Part shown: one piece after another, positions 31,998 through 43,586 of the stretch
Numbering within the stretch: the first letter of the stretch is position 1
Layout: each line of letters begins with the position of its first letter
From: Adiantum capillus-veneris
Taxonomy: Eukaryota > Streptophyta > Polypodiopsida > Polypodiales > Pteridaceae
Length of the DNA: 64,000 bases
Direction: 5' to 3'
NCBI GenBank assembly: GCA_014529385.2
Contig: CM043953.1
Coordinates: 114,919,549-114,983,548 of the forward strand
Translations under genes and position numbers: made by a program
The notes under the pieces: generated by a model
Seen by the model: the letters and a program-made list of their open reading frames with translations, nothing else
What the model was told of the DNA's origin: nothing
The model's database searches: none

Positions 31998-32748
31998 TGT
32001 TAGGAAATAAGATGTAGCTAAATAGATAATTGAGTAGATTACTTAATGGAGAGAGACAGATTTATATACACGAGATTATAGAGTAGAGAGAGAGAGAGAG
32101 AGAGAGTACACACGATATACGTGGTTCACCCAATGTGGGCTACGTCCACGGGAAAGCAGCCACTCAATGGCTTTAGTACTTCAAAACAAGAAGTAGTTTA
32201 CAAAGGGATTATACCCTTAATGGAGCTCCCGCCTTGCTTCACTCTCACCACCTCACACTCACCTTGTTGCATCAACTTCACACTATGAAATGTGTGTAGA
32301 AATGGCCTCCTTTTATAGGCCAAAAGGGCTGCCCTCTCTTATGAGAGACAGCCATGTGTAGCCGCCCTTGTGCGAATAAGTCCAAATTGGACCCTCCAAT
32401 CCGCCCATGTGTGGCCCCCCTTGAGAAGACAAGTCCGCTTTTGAATTCGGCCACCGGCCATTGACTTCCGACCACCGGCCAACCGACCGGTTGTTTTTCG
32501 ACCACTTTCCAGCCGCCGTCCGGCCATAATATTCTGGCAAAAAAGAATATTCCGGCGGAAAAAAAAACTCTCGGGGGCCTCCGCCCCCGGGCCTTTAAAG
32601 TTGCCCCTGATTCTTGTCCGTGAAAATTTTGGTTTCTAGTGAGTGATTTTCCTTCACGCACGATGGCTTCTTCTCATAATGGGGGCCTTACAAATGTGCG
32701 CTTTTACCACAGAAAATTACAAGGGTAAATCAGGCTCCATACTTAACA
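31998..32748 (-). repeat. Copia 3' LTR
   Basis: The left copy, TG to CA. It carries a short GA tract (about 32085-32106) and a GGCCACCGGCC-rich segment. It differs from the right LTR by indels: it has an extra CGGGGGCCTCCGCCCCCGGG-type segment near 32575 and lacks a second GGCCACCGGCC block. Confidence 0.95.
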
Positions 32749-32768
32749 ATCTCCCACTTGGAGACTGA
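32749..32768 (-). other. Copia polypurine tract
   Basis: The element-sense strand reads AGTCTCCAAGTGGGAGATT just before the 3' LTR TGTTAAG, the usual copia form. Confidence 0.85.
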
Positions 32769-32808
32769 TCTCCAATCCAAACCTGTGACTGCTTTCCATT
32801 CTGGCTTC

Positions 32809-34119
32809 TTATCCTTGAATGCCGATTGAAGATGAGCAAAAGCTCAACTTCTCCTTGTTGACCACCTTTGTAAACATGTCTGCAGGATTTTCACTTGTAT
32901 GCACCTTTCCTAGCTTTAGTTGTCCCTCTTCCAAAAGAGTGCGTATGAAGTGATATCTCACCTCAATGTGCTTTGTCCTTGAATGAAAGGCTGAGTTCTT
33001 CGCAAGATGGATAGCGCTTTGGCTATCACTGTACAAGACACAATTGTCTTGTTTGAATCCAAGCTCTTCTAAGAATCTGTGAAGCCACAGAATTTCTTTG
33101 CTTGCCTCCGTCATTGCTACATACTCTGCTTCCGTGGTAGAAAGTGAAACCACTTTCTGCAGCTTTGAAGCCCAGCTTATTGCTGTGCCTCCAACCGTGA
33201 ACACATAGCCAGTAGTGCTCCTTCGAGTATCTTTGTCACCTGCCATATCTGCATCAACATACCCTTCTGTTGTCCCTTTTAGATACCTAAGTATCCACTT
33301 CACAGCTTGCCAATGCTCTTTACCTGGGTTGTCCATGAACCTACTCACAACTCCCACTGCATGTGCAATGTCTGGCCTTGTCCAGACCATAGCATACATT
33401 AGAGAACCTACCGCTGCAGCATATGGAACTTTAGACATATAGGCTATCCCCTCTTGTGTCTTTGGACACATATCCTTCGTTAGTTTAAAATGACCAGCCA
33501 AAGGTGTAGAAACTGGTTTTGCATTTTGCATTGCAAACCTTTCTAGTACCTTCTTGATGTAATCTTCTTGAGATAGCTTTATTGTCTTCTTCGTCCTGTC
33601 CCTTGATATTTTCATACCAAGTATCCTCTTTGCAGCACCTAAATCTTTCATTGAAAAAGATTTGGACAGCTCCTCTTTTAGGTCTTTGATGTCCTGCATG
33701 TTAGCACTTGCAATCAACATGTCATCAACATACAACATTAGGATGATGAATTTCCCATCTCCCAAATTCTCCGTGTAGACGCAGTGATCCGAGTTGCATC
33801 TTGTGAATCCATGATCCAACATCCATCGATCAAACTTCAAGTACCATTGTCTTGATGCTTGCTTTAAACCATACAAGCTCTTCTTTAATCTGCAAACCAT
33901 TTTCTCTTTACCTTTTACTTCATACCCCTTTGGTTGAAGCATGTAGATTTCCTCCTCTAAGTCACCATGAGGGAATGCCGTATTTACATCCATTTGCTCG
34001 AGATTTAGATCATGAGCAGCCACAAGGCTTAAGACAAGCCTAATTGAGTTCATTTTTACAACAGGAGAAAATATTTCATTGAATTCAATACCTTTCTTTT
34101 GAGAAAAGCCTTTTACCAC
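32809..34119 (-). pseudogene. pol: Copia RT and RNase H
   Basis: 436 residues in the polyprotein frame. RT has VKGFSQKKGIEFNEIFSPV, QMDVNTAFPHGDLEEEIYM and catalytic YVDDM. RNase H has VDADMAGD, STTEAEYVA, YSDSQSA and a closing NPADMFTK. All the acidic residues are present. An in-frame TAA (34132-34134) separates it from the integrase part, so it is not translated as a polyprotein without readthrough. RT copies the element RNA; RNase H removes it. Confidence 0.9.
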
Positions 34120-34131
34120 AAGCCTAGACTT

Positions 34132-35223
34132 TTAACTTTTCTTCCCACCTTCTTCTTTCTTTATCTTGTACACCCATTTGTTTTGAAGTGTCCGCTTACC
34201 TTTAGGCAACTCAACCAACTCCCATGTTTGGTTGCGATGTAGTGAGTCCATCTCCACTTGCATGCTCTTCGTCCATTCTTCTTTGAATTCATGTTGCATA
34301 GCTTCTTCATATGATTCCGGCTCTCCAGAATCTGAGATCAAGAGATGGTTGAAGGAAGGAACAAACCTTTCTGGAGGTCTACTTGCTCTTGTAGATATTC
34401 GGGGAATAGGTTGAGGCTCCTCATTTGGTTGACGTTGTTGCACATTGTCACCATTTGCAGTCCTTGAGTCTTCACCGTCCTCAAGCTCCATGTACTCATT
34501 ACCTGTTTCTTTTGTTTGTTTTCTTTCCAAGTAATCTTTGTACATATTTTGTTCGTTAAAAATTACATCCCTACTCCTTAAGATTTTACCATCTTCAGGA
34601 TTCCATAGGCGATACCCAAAGTCTCCTTCTCCATAGCCAATGAAGAAACACTTTTTGGACTTTGCATCTAACTTTGATCTTAGGCTTCTATCTATGTGCA
34701 TGAAAGCCTCACACCCAAACACTTTGAGAAATGCATAATTCACCGGTTTACCTGTCCATGCCTCTTCTGGAACTCCCCCATCCAATGCCGTTGAGGGTGA
34801 CCGATTGATTAAGTACACAGACATACTTACAGCTTCCACCCAAAGCTCAAGCGGTAGGCCTACATGTAGCCGCATGCTTCGTGCTCGTTCCATGATTGTC
34901 CTGTTCATCCTTTTCGAAATCCCATTTTGTTGAGGTGTCCTTGGGGTTGTCCTTTGCCTCCGAATGCCATTGCTAGCACAAAAGCTTTCAAAAGCTTGGC
35001 TGCAATATTCGCCTCCATTGTCGGATCTGAGGCATTTAACCTTGGTACCTATTTCACTCTCCACAAAGGCTTTCCACCTTTGAAATATGGAAAATACATC
35101 GGATTTATTCTTCATGGCATTAACCCATGTTTTGCTAGTCGCATCGTCTATGAATGTTACATAGTACAATGAGCCACCAAGTGATGGTGTACTTGCAAGA
35201 CCCCAAACATCAGAATGAACCAA
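34132..35223 (-). pseudogene. Copia integrase core and RT linker
   Basis: 363 residues, same frame. Integrase shows VHSDVWG and LRSDNGGEY with both Asp, but the Glu motif reads QQNGISKRMNRT, where Lys replaces the catalytic Glu. The zinc-binding HHCC part lies at the end of the preceding ORF. The C-terminal part contains RASRPPERF and the QWELVELPKG-like RT entry (NQTWELVELPKG). The Glu-to-Lys change would abolish integration. Confidence 0.88.
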
Positions 35224-35232
35224 CTCAAGTTT

Positions 35233-36654
35233 TTAATTTTTTCTTTCATTTCCTGATTTTTGAAATTTTACCCTCTTTTGTTTACCATAAACACAATCTT
35301 CACAGAACTCTAAGTCCACTTCTTTCAAACCTGGTAGAAGCTTCTTTGTTTGAAGGATTTGCATTCCTTTGGCACTCATATGCCCAAGTCGGTAGTGCCA
35401 CACCGCACTGTCAACTTCTATAGTTGCTGCACAAGCTGAAGGTTGCGTGCTAACAGTACACAAGTAAAGTGTACCGACTTTTTCACCCTTGGCAACCACC
35501 AAAGATCCCTTTGAGATCTTCCACCGTTTGTTTCCGAATGCAATGTTGTGATCTTCATCGTCCAATTGTCCTGTAGAGATCAAATTTTTGCGAAGAGAAG
35601 GAACATGCCTAACATTTTTAAGCTTCCATTCATTTCCGTTAGCAGTTTTGACAGAAACTGTACCTTTGCCGACAATCTCACAAGCTTCATCATCTCCCAA
35701 GTATACATACCCAAAATTACCTTTGGTGTAGTCTTGGAAATGTTGCTTGTGTGGTGTCGCATGGAATGAAGCCTCGGAATCTACTATCCAGGAATTAAAC
35801 ACATTGTCTAATGAGAGAATTAGAGCATCTTGCTCTACTTTACCTGCCACATGATTGGCCTCCGATGTTGGCTTGTTGTCTTGAGACTCTGTCTCCTTCT
35901 TCTTCTTGGACCAGCAATCCTTCTTGACGTGGCCCTTCTTGCCGCAGTTCCAACATTCAAGAACTGACTTTGTGCGTGACTTGCTCCGCCTTGAGCCATC
36001 ACGACCCTTTTGGTTTTTGAACCTCTCCTTAAGCCTTCCTCTTATTTCCACTGATAGTGCAGCACTTGATGATTCTCCTGTGCTTCTCCTTCGCATTTCC
36101 TCGCTTAGGAGAACACCCACAACATCATCAAACTTAAGAGTATTTGTGCTAGAGATAGAATTACTTACAGCCATCACAAGGTTGTCCCAACTATCCGGTA
36201 GAGATGATAGTATAAGGAGAGCTCGCACTTCGTCATCGAAATTGATTTTCACTGATCGAAGTTGACTTATGTTTGTGTTAAAGTCATTTAGGTGTTCTGC
36301 AACTGAACCATTCTCTGCCATCTTTAGATTGAACAAGCGCTTCATAAGAAATACCTTATTGGATGCCGATGGTTTCTCGTAGAAGTCGTCAAGTGACTTC
36401 ATCAAGTCCTCCGTGGTCTTCATCTCCGAAACATTGAAGGCCACCGTTGACGCCAAGCTTAACCGGATTGTTCCCAGTGCCTTTCGATCAAGGACAATCC
36501 ATGCTTCATCTGCCATTGTTGCGGGCTTCTTCGCAAGACCGCCTAGTGGCAAATAGAGGTCCTTCTGGTAGAGATAGTCTTCAATTTACATCTTCCAATG
36601 TTGGTAGTTTTTGCCGTTGAACTTCTCAATCTTGAGCTTCCCTTCCTCCGCCAT
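35233..36654 (-). pseudogene. gag: Copia gag, protease and integrase zinc domain
   Basis: The frame starts at ATG 36654 (MAEEGKLKIEKFNGKNY) and is cut by a TAA at 36586-36588, in the place of a usual Gln in HWKMQxEDYL; a 439-residue stretch follows. Gag has a CCHC knuckle, CWNCGKKGHVKKDC. The protease signature reads WIVDSEASFH, with Glu in place of the Gly of DSGAS, so it is probably inactive. Integrase HHCC follows (WHYRLGHMS, CEDCVYGKQ). It ends at a TAA (35233-35235). Confidence 0.88.
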
Positions 36655-36714
36655 AACTCCCACTCAATTCAAGGAATCCTTTCTTTGAGATAATTTAGCT
36701 ACGAGCAAACCTTT

Positions 36715-36725
36715 CTCTGATACCA
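36715..36725 (-). other. Copia primer binding site
   Basis: TGGTATCAGAG in element sense, two bases inside the 5' LTR, complementary to the 3' end of initiator tRNA-Met. Confidence 0.95.
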
Positions 36726-36727
36726 GT

Positions 36728-37475
36728 TGTTAGGAAATAAGACGTAGCTAAATAGATAATTGAGTAGATTACTTAATGGAGAGAGACAGATTTATATACA
36801 CGAGATTATAGAGTAGAGAGAGAGAGAGAGAGAGAGTACACACGATATACGTGGTTCACCCAATGTGGGCTACGTCAACGGGAAAGCAGCCACTCAATGG
36901 CTTTAGTACTTCAAAACAAGAAGTAGTTTACAAAGGGATTATACCCTTAATGGATCAGCTCCCGCCTTGCTTCACTCTCACCACCTCACACTCACCTTGT
37001 TGCATCAACTTCACACTATGAAATGTGTGTAGAAATGGCCTCCTTTTATAGGCCAAAAGGGCTGCCCTCTCTTATGAGAGACAGCCATGTGTAGCCGCCC
37101 TTGTGCGAATAAGTCCAAATTGGAGCCTCCAATCCGCCCATGTGTGGCCGCCCTTGAGAAGACAAGTCCGCTTTTGAATTCGGCCACCGGCCATTGAATT
37201 CGGCCACCAGCCACCAGCCATTGACTTCCGACCACCGGCCATCACCCATTGACTACCGGCCACCGGCCAACCGACCGGTTGTTTTCCGACCACTTTCCGG
37301 CCGCCGTCTGGCCATAATATTCCAGCAAAAAAAGAATATTCCGGTGAAAAAAAAAGTCTCGTCCGGTGAGTGATTTTCCTTCACGCACGATGGCTTCTCC
37401 TCATAATGGGGGCCTTACAAATGTGCGCTTTTACCACAGAAAATTACAAGGGTAAATCAGGCTCCATACTTAACA
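36728..37475 (-). repeat. Copia 5' LTR
   Basis: The right copy, TGTTAGGAAATAAGACG to CATACTTAACA. It has an added GCCACCAGCCACCAGCCATT-type block at about 37200-37265 relative to the left LTR and a GA tract ending at 36836. Confidence 0.95.
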
Positions 37476-37480
37476 GAGAA

Positions 37481-38214
37481 GGGAGGAGACTGGAGGACTT
37501 GCCCCACATGCTCTCATTCCCTCTTGAGGGGGTAGGGTATATATATAAGAGTGAGTCTAGTATATATCATAGGACTGAGGCTTGGGCTTGGGCTCGGGGA
37601 AATGATCCCGATCCCGATCAAAATTTTAGTGTAGCCCCCCAGTCACTCACGCTTAAATATTTTCGGATTTTTTTTTTATTTTTTATTTTTTTTAAAGGCG
37701 ACGACCACGCGCGGTTTAGGTGACCCTTTCTTGGCCACACACACTGTCAACACCTACCTAACCTCTCTGTCAACAGCTCACAGACAACTCACTACCTTAT
37801 CTACTTACTAACAGTGCTGCTAACCACTAACTAATATGTTAACCACTCTGCTAACTGCTTACTGACAGTGGGCTAACTGTCCACCTACTTCCTCTCTCAC
37901 TACCTTACTGTGCAAAGACTGTGTGCAGGCAAACCTTGACAGAAAACTGTGTACAGACTGTGTGCAAACAGAAATTGCTAACTGCCTTCCTACTTATTCA
38001 TTCACTGCGAACAAGCTAATGACTACTAACCGTGCAAAGACTGTGTCCAAACAGAAAACACAACATTATGCAGAAATCACAGAACTTGCAGACAATACAG
38101 AAATTAACAACTTGCAGAAAAATAACTCATTCCTCTTCCTCTTCCTCTTCTTTCCTACTACAAACAACTCATAGGAGAAGCACAAAGTGCCTCTTGGGCT
38201 TAGTGCAGGGCGAT
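37481..38214 (-). other. Element B leader, part next to primer site
   Basis: About 730 bases of untranslated leader between the copia insertion and the primer site. It has AACTGTTCACC/TACTAACAG-like short repeats (37740-38100) but no gene. ORFs here are short and without motifs. Confidence 0.6.
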
Positions 38215-38232
38215 TCCCCGGCAACGGCGCCA
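38215..38232 (-). other. Element B primer binding site
   Basis: TGGCGCCGTTGCCGGGGA in element sense, four bases inside the 5' LTR. This is the site common in Athila- and Tat-type plant gypsy elements and is generally attributed to tRNA-Asp. Confidence 0.9.
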
Positions 38233-38236
38233 AAAA

Positions 38237-38468
38237 TGTGCGCTCCTTGCCGCACTGTCGAAGCAAGGGCCTTGCCTAACACTGTGTGCGAGCCATAGAC
38301 GGCTCCAAGCACACAACTAGCTTAACTATTAAGCTCAAAAGAGGGCAATGGTGTGTCACTCACCGCTTTATGCTCCTACCGTGGAGGATTCCTTGCCGCG
38401 AAGAAGAAGGAGACGCCGCTACGTCGCGCTCAACCGCTTCACTGCCGTCGTGCTGCCGTAATGCTCGA

Positions 38469-38522
<54 letters not shown>

Positions 38523-38855
38523 ACTCTCACATACACACACACACACACACACAAGAAGGTGAAGAAGAAGAAGATGGAGATGGAGATGGAGCAAGAGCAT
38601 TCTTCTATTGCAGAAATGAGAGAATGAGTGAATTTTAGGTTTAGTTGGCTTTTATATGAGCTCACCCCATTCACACTTGGGCGCCCATGCTTAGCCAACT
38701 AATCCCTTGAATGTCCCAGTTAGAGTGCGCCTCTCATCGACGATCACTCTTACCCTTTTTCTATTGGTCCGACCAGCCCGGTACCTGACTCTACCAAATA
38801 CATAACACACGTCCGTCGTAGGTGATGGGGTATCCGTGAGCCGTGAGGGTTAACA
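38237..38855 (-). repeat. Element B 5' LTR
   Basis: The right copy, TGTGCGCTCC to GGGTTAACA, 619 bp, with (CT)n at 38472-38518 and (AC)n at about 38529-38552, both longer than in the left copy. The CTTCA duplication follows at 38856-38860. Confidence 0.95.
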
Positions 38856-38860
38856 CTTCA

Positions 38861-39456
38861 TCAATTTGGTCACTTTCTATGCGTTTTTGCGGTAGTGCAC
38901 ACTAACTGCTATTTTCTCAGGGTGGGTCACTATAAAAAAATGCTACATAGCACGTGCGTTCAAGAGGTATTTTTAAAATACCCCTTATTCTACATCTTTC
39001 TACGTATATAGAGACCCCTTATGTACCACCTTTCTTGGTAAAAAATTCCCTTATGTACCAAAAATTTTACTTTTTCATTTTAAATTACCCTTATGTATGT
39101 ATACTTTTTGTAACTTCATAAGGGAAATTAACCCCTTCTGTTGAAGTGTGCTAACGTATATTTTTTTGAGTGACCCTTCTAAGGCTATTTTAGGAAATTT
39201 TTGCTCAAATTGAACTTTCTACTCGAGATGAGTTCTCTATCACCTTGCATTTGATATAATGATATTCTAGAAGAGTTTTGGGCATCCGTATTATTCCATA
39301 TCTGGAACATAGCACCTCAATAGGGTATATACATGGCAGCAGCCATTTTCAAAAGTGTCTCACTATGTACATTGTGGGATATATTCTCAAACATCAAAGA
39401 GCATTGTAAACAAGTTTGCAGAGCATATTTACATTATGTATGTGCACAACACGACA
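38861..39456 (-). repeat. Relic E 3' LTR, proximal part
   Basis: It ends in GTGCACAACACGACA (element-sense start TGTCGTGTTGTG). A purine tract GGTTCAGAGGGGTGGA lies just inside (39457-39472). The LTR continues left across the element B insertion into the sequence ending at 19818. Its other boundary is not found. Confidence 0.6.
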
Positions 39457-39541
39457 TCCACCCCTCTGAACCTGCACATCCTCCAGCATGTGCCACTAAG
39501 TTTGTTATATAGATTCAATCTTCATTTAAATCCACAAATAA

Positions 39542-40962
39542 CTAGATGTCATTTTCATCTTCGACAAAACCTGGCTCATCACCTTGTATTGCCTTGTCCT
39601 CAACCGTTACATCACCACTAGCATCATCTTCAATAACATCGTTATGAACATCCTCATATTGACTTTCTTCTGCATCGAATGGATCATTGTTGCCTCTTTT
39701 TTTGAACAACTTGATCCTTTTTCCTGCAATTGGTATCCTTATTTTTGTATCATCAAGCTCACACAGTGTATAAGTAGCATTGTCATGTACATCCTTAACA
39801 ACATATGGACCAAACCATCTTTTTGTAAACTTTTGCATAACACTGTGTTGATTGTCAAGGCTATTGTCATACATGAGTACCCAATATCCCTCTTCAATAG
39901 GCTTTGGTCTAAGCCAGTGTCTTTTATCCAATCTACCTTTGTTCTTCAGCTTTGCATCTTTCAATCTAGCTTTTGCAAGCTCAATGTCTTCAAGTCTCCT
40001 TTCTAGTTGCCTTATGTGCAATGCAAGAAGATCCTCTAAACTTATATTTTCTTCCCAAGGTAACACATTCTAAGTTGGAACTACATCTTCAATTGGCATT
40101 AGTTGCTTTTAACCATACATTAATTTTGTAGTCATATATCTCATTACTAAGCTATGAGTGGTACAATCAGCCCACAATGCATATGGTAGCATCCTTAGCA
40201 TTCACGTACCTACCCTTGCATGCCTTAGCCAAAGCTTTGACAATTGGAGGATGATGTCCTTTTTCCCTTTTTCCACTGCCTTCCGGGTTGTAAGCACAAG
40301 TCAAGGCTAGTTGATATCAATCCTTGAACATAATTCCCTTGCTTCATCTACATCTAATTCACTTCTGTCAGCAGTTACCTTCCCCACACAACCATAGCGA
40401 CATATTACATCCTCAAGGAGGAATTTATTCGGGCAACTTTTGTAGACTTTGTCCGCAATGCATGTCCTTCCACTTGATTTGTCAAGTCTTCTCTTGCAAG
40501 TACCAAATATCTCATTTGCCAAAGTCCCAAAGGCATGGTGACTAGGTCCACAACCCATTCGTAGTGCATGGCTAATCGGTAAGTAGGATGTAATCCATCA
40601 CGATGCCTTACATTTGAATACATTTGACAACTAACACAAGATTCCACAAATTGAGCTACATCCTTATACATTCCTTCCAATAGTATCACTCTTTTAGCTT
40701 GGCAAATGTTTCCCATACGGCTCAATGTCCAACCCATAAACTCTCATGAAACTCTTACATCAACTTCATTTGAGTTTCTTTATCACATACAACCCTCAAT
40801 GAAATTACATCTCTTTTCTTTGTATGCTTCCATAAAAAACCATTTATTAAAAAGTACCCATATGCCTTTCTACGAATTCTCTTGACCTCTTAATTGGACC
40901 AACCTTCCTATCTTGACAAAGTACTCAAGAATTGGCCAATAAGAAGCCAATCACCTTCATAT
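39542..40962 (-). pseudogene. Relic E integrase region
   Basis: A decayed gypsy integrase. In element sense: DWLLIGQFLSTL (from 40962), FLWKHTKKRDVISLRVVC, the zinc region with ESCVSCQMYSNV (about 40640), WVVDLVTMP with the first Asp, CRYGCVGKVTADRSELD in place of the usual DNGxxF motif (about 40350-40410), then the C-terminal part RHWLRPKPIEEGYWVLMYDN and KRWFGPYVVKDVHDN (39542-40066). At least four stops or frameshifts occur. The frame upstream of 40962 resumes at 52048 beyond element C. Confidence 0.75.
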
Positions 40963-43558
40963 TGAGGCGGTCCGGGGCGGGCAACAAGAAGAGCGGCCTA
41001 TAAACACCCTTCGAGGTTCCCGTGCTGCTCAATTGGGGCTGGGGCAAGCACAATCAGAGACAACAACAACCCACAGCCAGAAACCAAACAAGAAAAGGGG
41101 CACCACCTAGTTGTAGATGTGAACTAGGACGCACGTGATATCTCCGTGAACTCAAACGCACAAAGAGAGGGGAATGCAAGATAGCCACACACACCAAACA
41201 CAAACATTCACCATGCCAGAGAGAGGTAAAGAGCACAAATAAACTTGAGCGACTCAGTCTTAGCCTTAAAGACTAGATGCACACAAAGCTTGATGAGAAA
41301 TAGAGAGACAACACAAAACTTGACCTTGTTGCCAATACACAAATTGTCTTAGGGTCACGAGAGCCCTCTCACCGAGCACCCTCTTACAATTTACCTTTTA
41401 GGCAAACAATTCAACAAGCCCTCAAACCACCAAGCATGAAATGGCACAACAAACTTCAAGGACAATATACCTTCAACCACCTGATGAGCCAACTTATCAA
41501 GTCAATTTGGAGAGAAGAGTCGTAGTTGCAGCATACAATTGCACCCAAAACTATGAATCTTATTTATGGACAAGAGTAGGCTACAAGTGTGATTGCAAAG
41601 TATAGTATCACTCCACTCCTCTAGATGGCATAACTAACTTCAAGCTTCTCCATGCACCTATGTGTAGTGATGGAATAGAGCACTCACAATGCACACACTC
41701 TACACAACTAGGCTTGAAGAGTGGTGTGTTATGTGTTGAGAATGGTGTGGTGTAGTGTGATCATGTGATGATTTACAAGGGAGAGAAGGGCTCTATTTAT
41801 AGGTTTTAGAAGCCCCGATTAGGATTAGGCCTAATCAAGTTTATTTGAAGGAATAAAAGATTATGAATATTTTTATTTTTATTTTAATGAGGGTGGGTCT
41901 CTCTTGTCGTTTGAGTCACATGGATATGGGCTCAAGGGAAGAGAATTATTGAGGATGAAAGGAGAGATGATGGAGTGAATAATTTGGGAGTGCCTACTCT
42001 AGTAGAGGGTGCATTTTACAATAAGGTTAGTGGTTAGTAGTTAATAATTATCACTAAAAAATATTTACAAAATCATTCACCAAATGGTGAGATATATGAT
42101 GAGAAAAGTTAGAGAAGGGATGACCTTGTAAAGCAAGGTTGAAGCTTGGAGAAGTTGACATTCACCTCTTTACAGCATCGGTAGAAGAAGCGGTCAGCAT
42201 GGCGAAGTAACGCGTGTCGATGAAGCTATGTTATCTTCAAACCTTGGAAAATTCATGATAAAAGCCTTTATTTGCAGAGGTTATCCTTGGATTTTTGCTG
42301 ATTTTTTGAAGTTCTTTACAAAGCTGAAGAGAGTATGGTAATATGGATATATATGTAGAGAGAAAGGGGGACACATAGGGTGTAGAAATGGAGGATGAAG
42401 GCTATGGAGGTGTGAGAGATGTGGCAATGGTGAAGAGGGTGAATTAGGACATGGGAGTTGCAGGTTTGGGAGTGGGAAGGAGAGGGAGGAGTGTGTGTGA
42501 AAGAGGAAAATGATAAAGTGGAAGAGGGAGTGTGGTTGCATAGCATGGGCAAACTGGGGTCCACCAATAAAATCATAGCTCACAGCTCGTAGCTCAAAAA
42601 ATATGAAAAAATTTGAGGTGAAAGTTCAGCTCACGAGCTACAACTTTTGTTTGTATCACCTTTTCAAATTCGGGGAGCATGTGATCTTTAAAAATTCAGC
42701 AAACCGACTGTTTTTTCCACTGCACAAAGTCCTTGTGAGGTCTTTCTTTGGATGATTCTTTTGAATACCTCCAAGAGTGTGCTCCCCATGGTGCATGCAT
42801 GCATTCCACATATCCTTGACCTTATTTGGTAGGTCTATAATTGAAGATATTGTTGAGATCATGATATAAATGAATAGTACAACTAAGAAAATCAAATATT
42901 GAGGGGTCTAAAAAATATGTACATGTCAAATATAAATAATATAGGTGGAAAAATATAAAGGGGTCAAATTAATCTCTCTCATTATAAGTCTACCATAAAA
43001 AGATGAATATTTTTGGTGTTCTAATTTATGAGAGTAAAAGAGAATAGATATAGGAAGGAAAAATCACAATAGTGAAAAAATATACACATAAATAAAACTA
43101 GTTTTTTTGGATTTTTGTTGGGATGGAGTTACACCAAAAATAAGAGAAGCTTGCATGAAATTACTTTTATATGGAATAAGAGTAGGCAAAATGGTAAGAA
43201 AAAATATGGTAATGGTGAATCAATGTACATAGCATAAATAACACACCATAGGTAGAAATATTTAAATAAATACCAAAATAATTATGAAAAAATCTTTTAT
43301 TTAGGCCCTATATACAATGAAATATTTACACACAAATGGGCCATAATATACTTATTTTTTTTATTTTTTTTATTTTTTTGGCTCAACTAGCCCAGTGACT
43401 AGCTAATTAAGGGTTTTTAAGAAGATATGGGAAAAGTCCCCTAACTCACACACACCTATATGCAGTGAAATGGTAGGGATAGCCACAGTGTTTGGATGAT
43501 TTTGGTACGGTGGGTTAACTCACTATGGCAATTACGAAAAGCCAAAAAACGGCTATCA
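40963..43558 (-). repeat. Element C 3' LTR
   Basis: The left copy. Its right two-thirds resembles LTR A, but the first third after GGCACCACCTAGTTG differs and lacks the long GA tract, so A and C belong to two subfamilies. It is nearly identical to 49462-52047. Confidence 0.95.
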
Positions 43559-43581
43559 TTAGCCCTCCCCCAGGATGATGG
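43559..43581 (-). other. Element C polypurine tract
   Basis: The element-sense strand reads CATCCTGGGGGAGGGCTAA before TGATAGCC. A 12-base match, GGGGGAGGGCTA, recurs in pol at 45405-45416. Confidence 0.85.
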
Positions 43582-43586
43582 TATAT

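Larger units (their letters stand above)
31998..37475 (-). mobile_element. Ty1/copia element nested in element B leader
   Basis: A complete structure of 5478 bp. The LTRs are 751 and 748 bp (TGTTAGGAAATAAG to CATACTTAACA). GAGAA duplications flank it. The primer site matches initiator tRNA-Met (TGGTATCAGAG) and the polypurine tract is AAGTGGGAGATT. The polyprotein is one frame from an ATG at 36654 to 32809, interrupted by in-frame stops only. Protease and integrase active sites are also altered, so this copy is dead although structurally recent. It lies in the 5' leader of element B and is therefore younger than B. Confidence 0.96.
19819..38855 (-). mobile_element. Element B: Ty3/gypsy element with post-integrase protease-like domain
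   Basis: LTRs of 575 and 619 bp (TGTGCGCTCC to GTTAACA on plus), a perfect CTTCA duplication, a TGGCGCCGTTGCC primer site and a polypurine tract define the element. It spans 19.0 kb including a 5.5 kb copia insertion, so its own length is about 13.6 kb. The element-sense order is leader, gag with several Cys-His boxes, protease, spacer, RT, RNase H, integrase, charged linker, second retropepsin-like domain, W-P-K motif tail, and a small acidic ORF. The primer site is the one used by Athila/Tat-type plant elements. RNase H is single and has its Asp. The frames are broken mostly by single stops. Confidence 0.93.

Noticed and set aside
32278-32661. ORFs in the copia LTR, repeated at 37011-37293
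   Set aside because: LTR duplicates, overlapping frames, shaped by the GGCCACCGGCC repeats.
36727-37480. Promoter of a host gene at the TATATAA-like word near 37540
   Set aside because: The region is LTR and leader of nested retrotransposons; no host reading frame follows.
42281-42583. Pro/His/Ser-rich ORFs in LTR C, repeated at 50778-51080
   Set aside because: LTR sequence with compositional bias; no domain.
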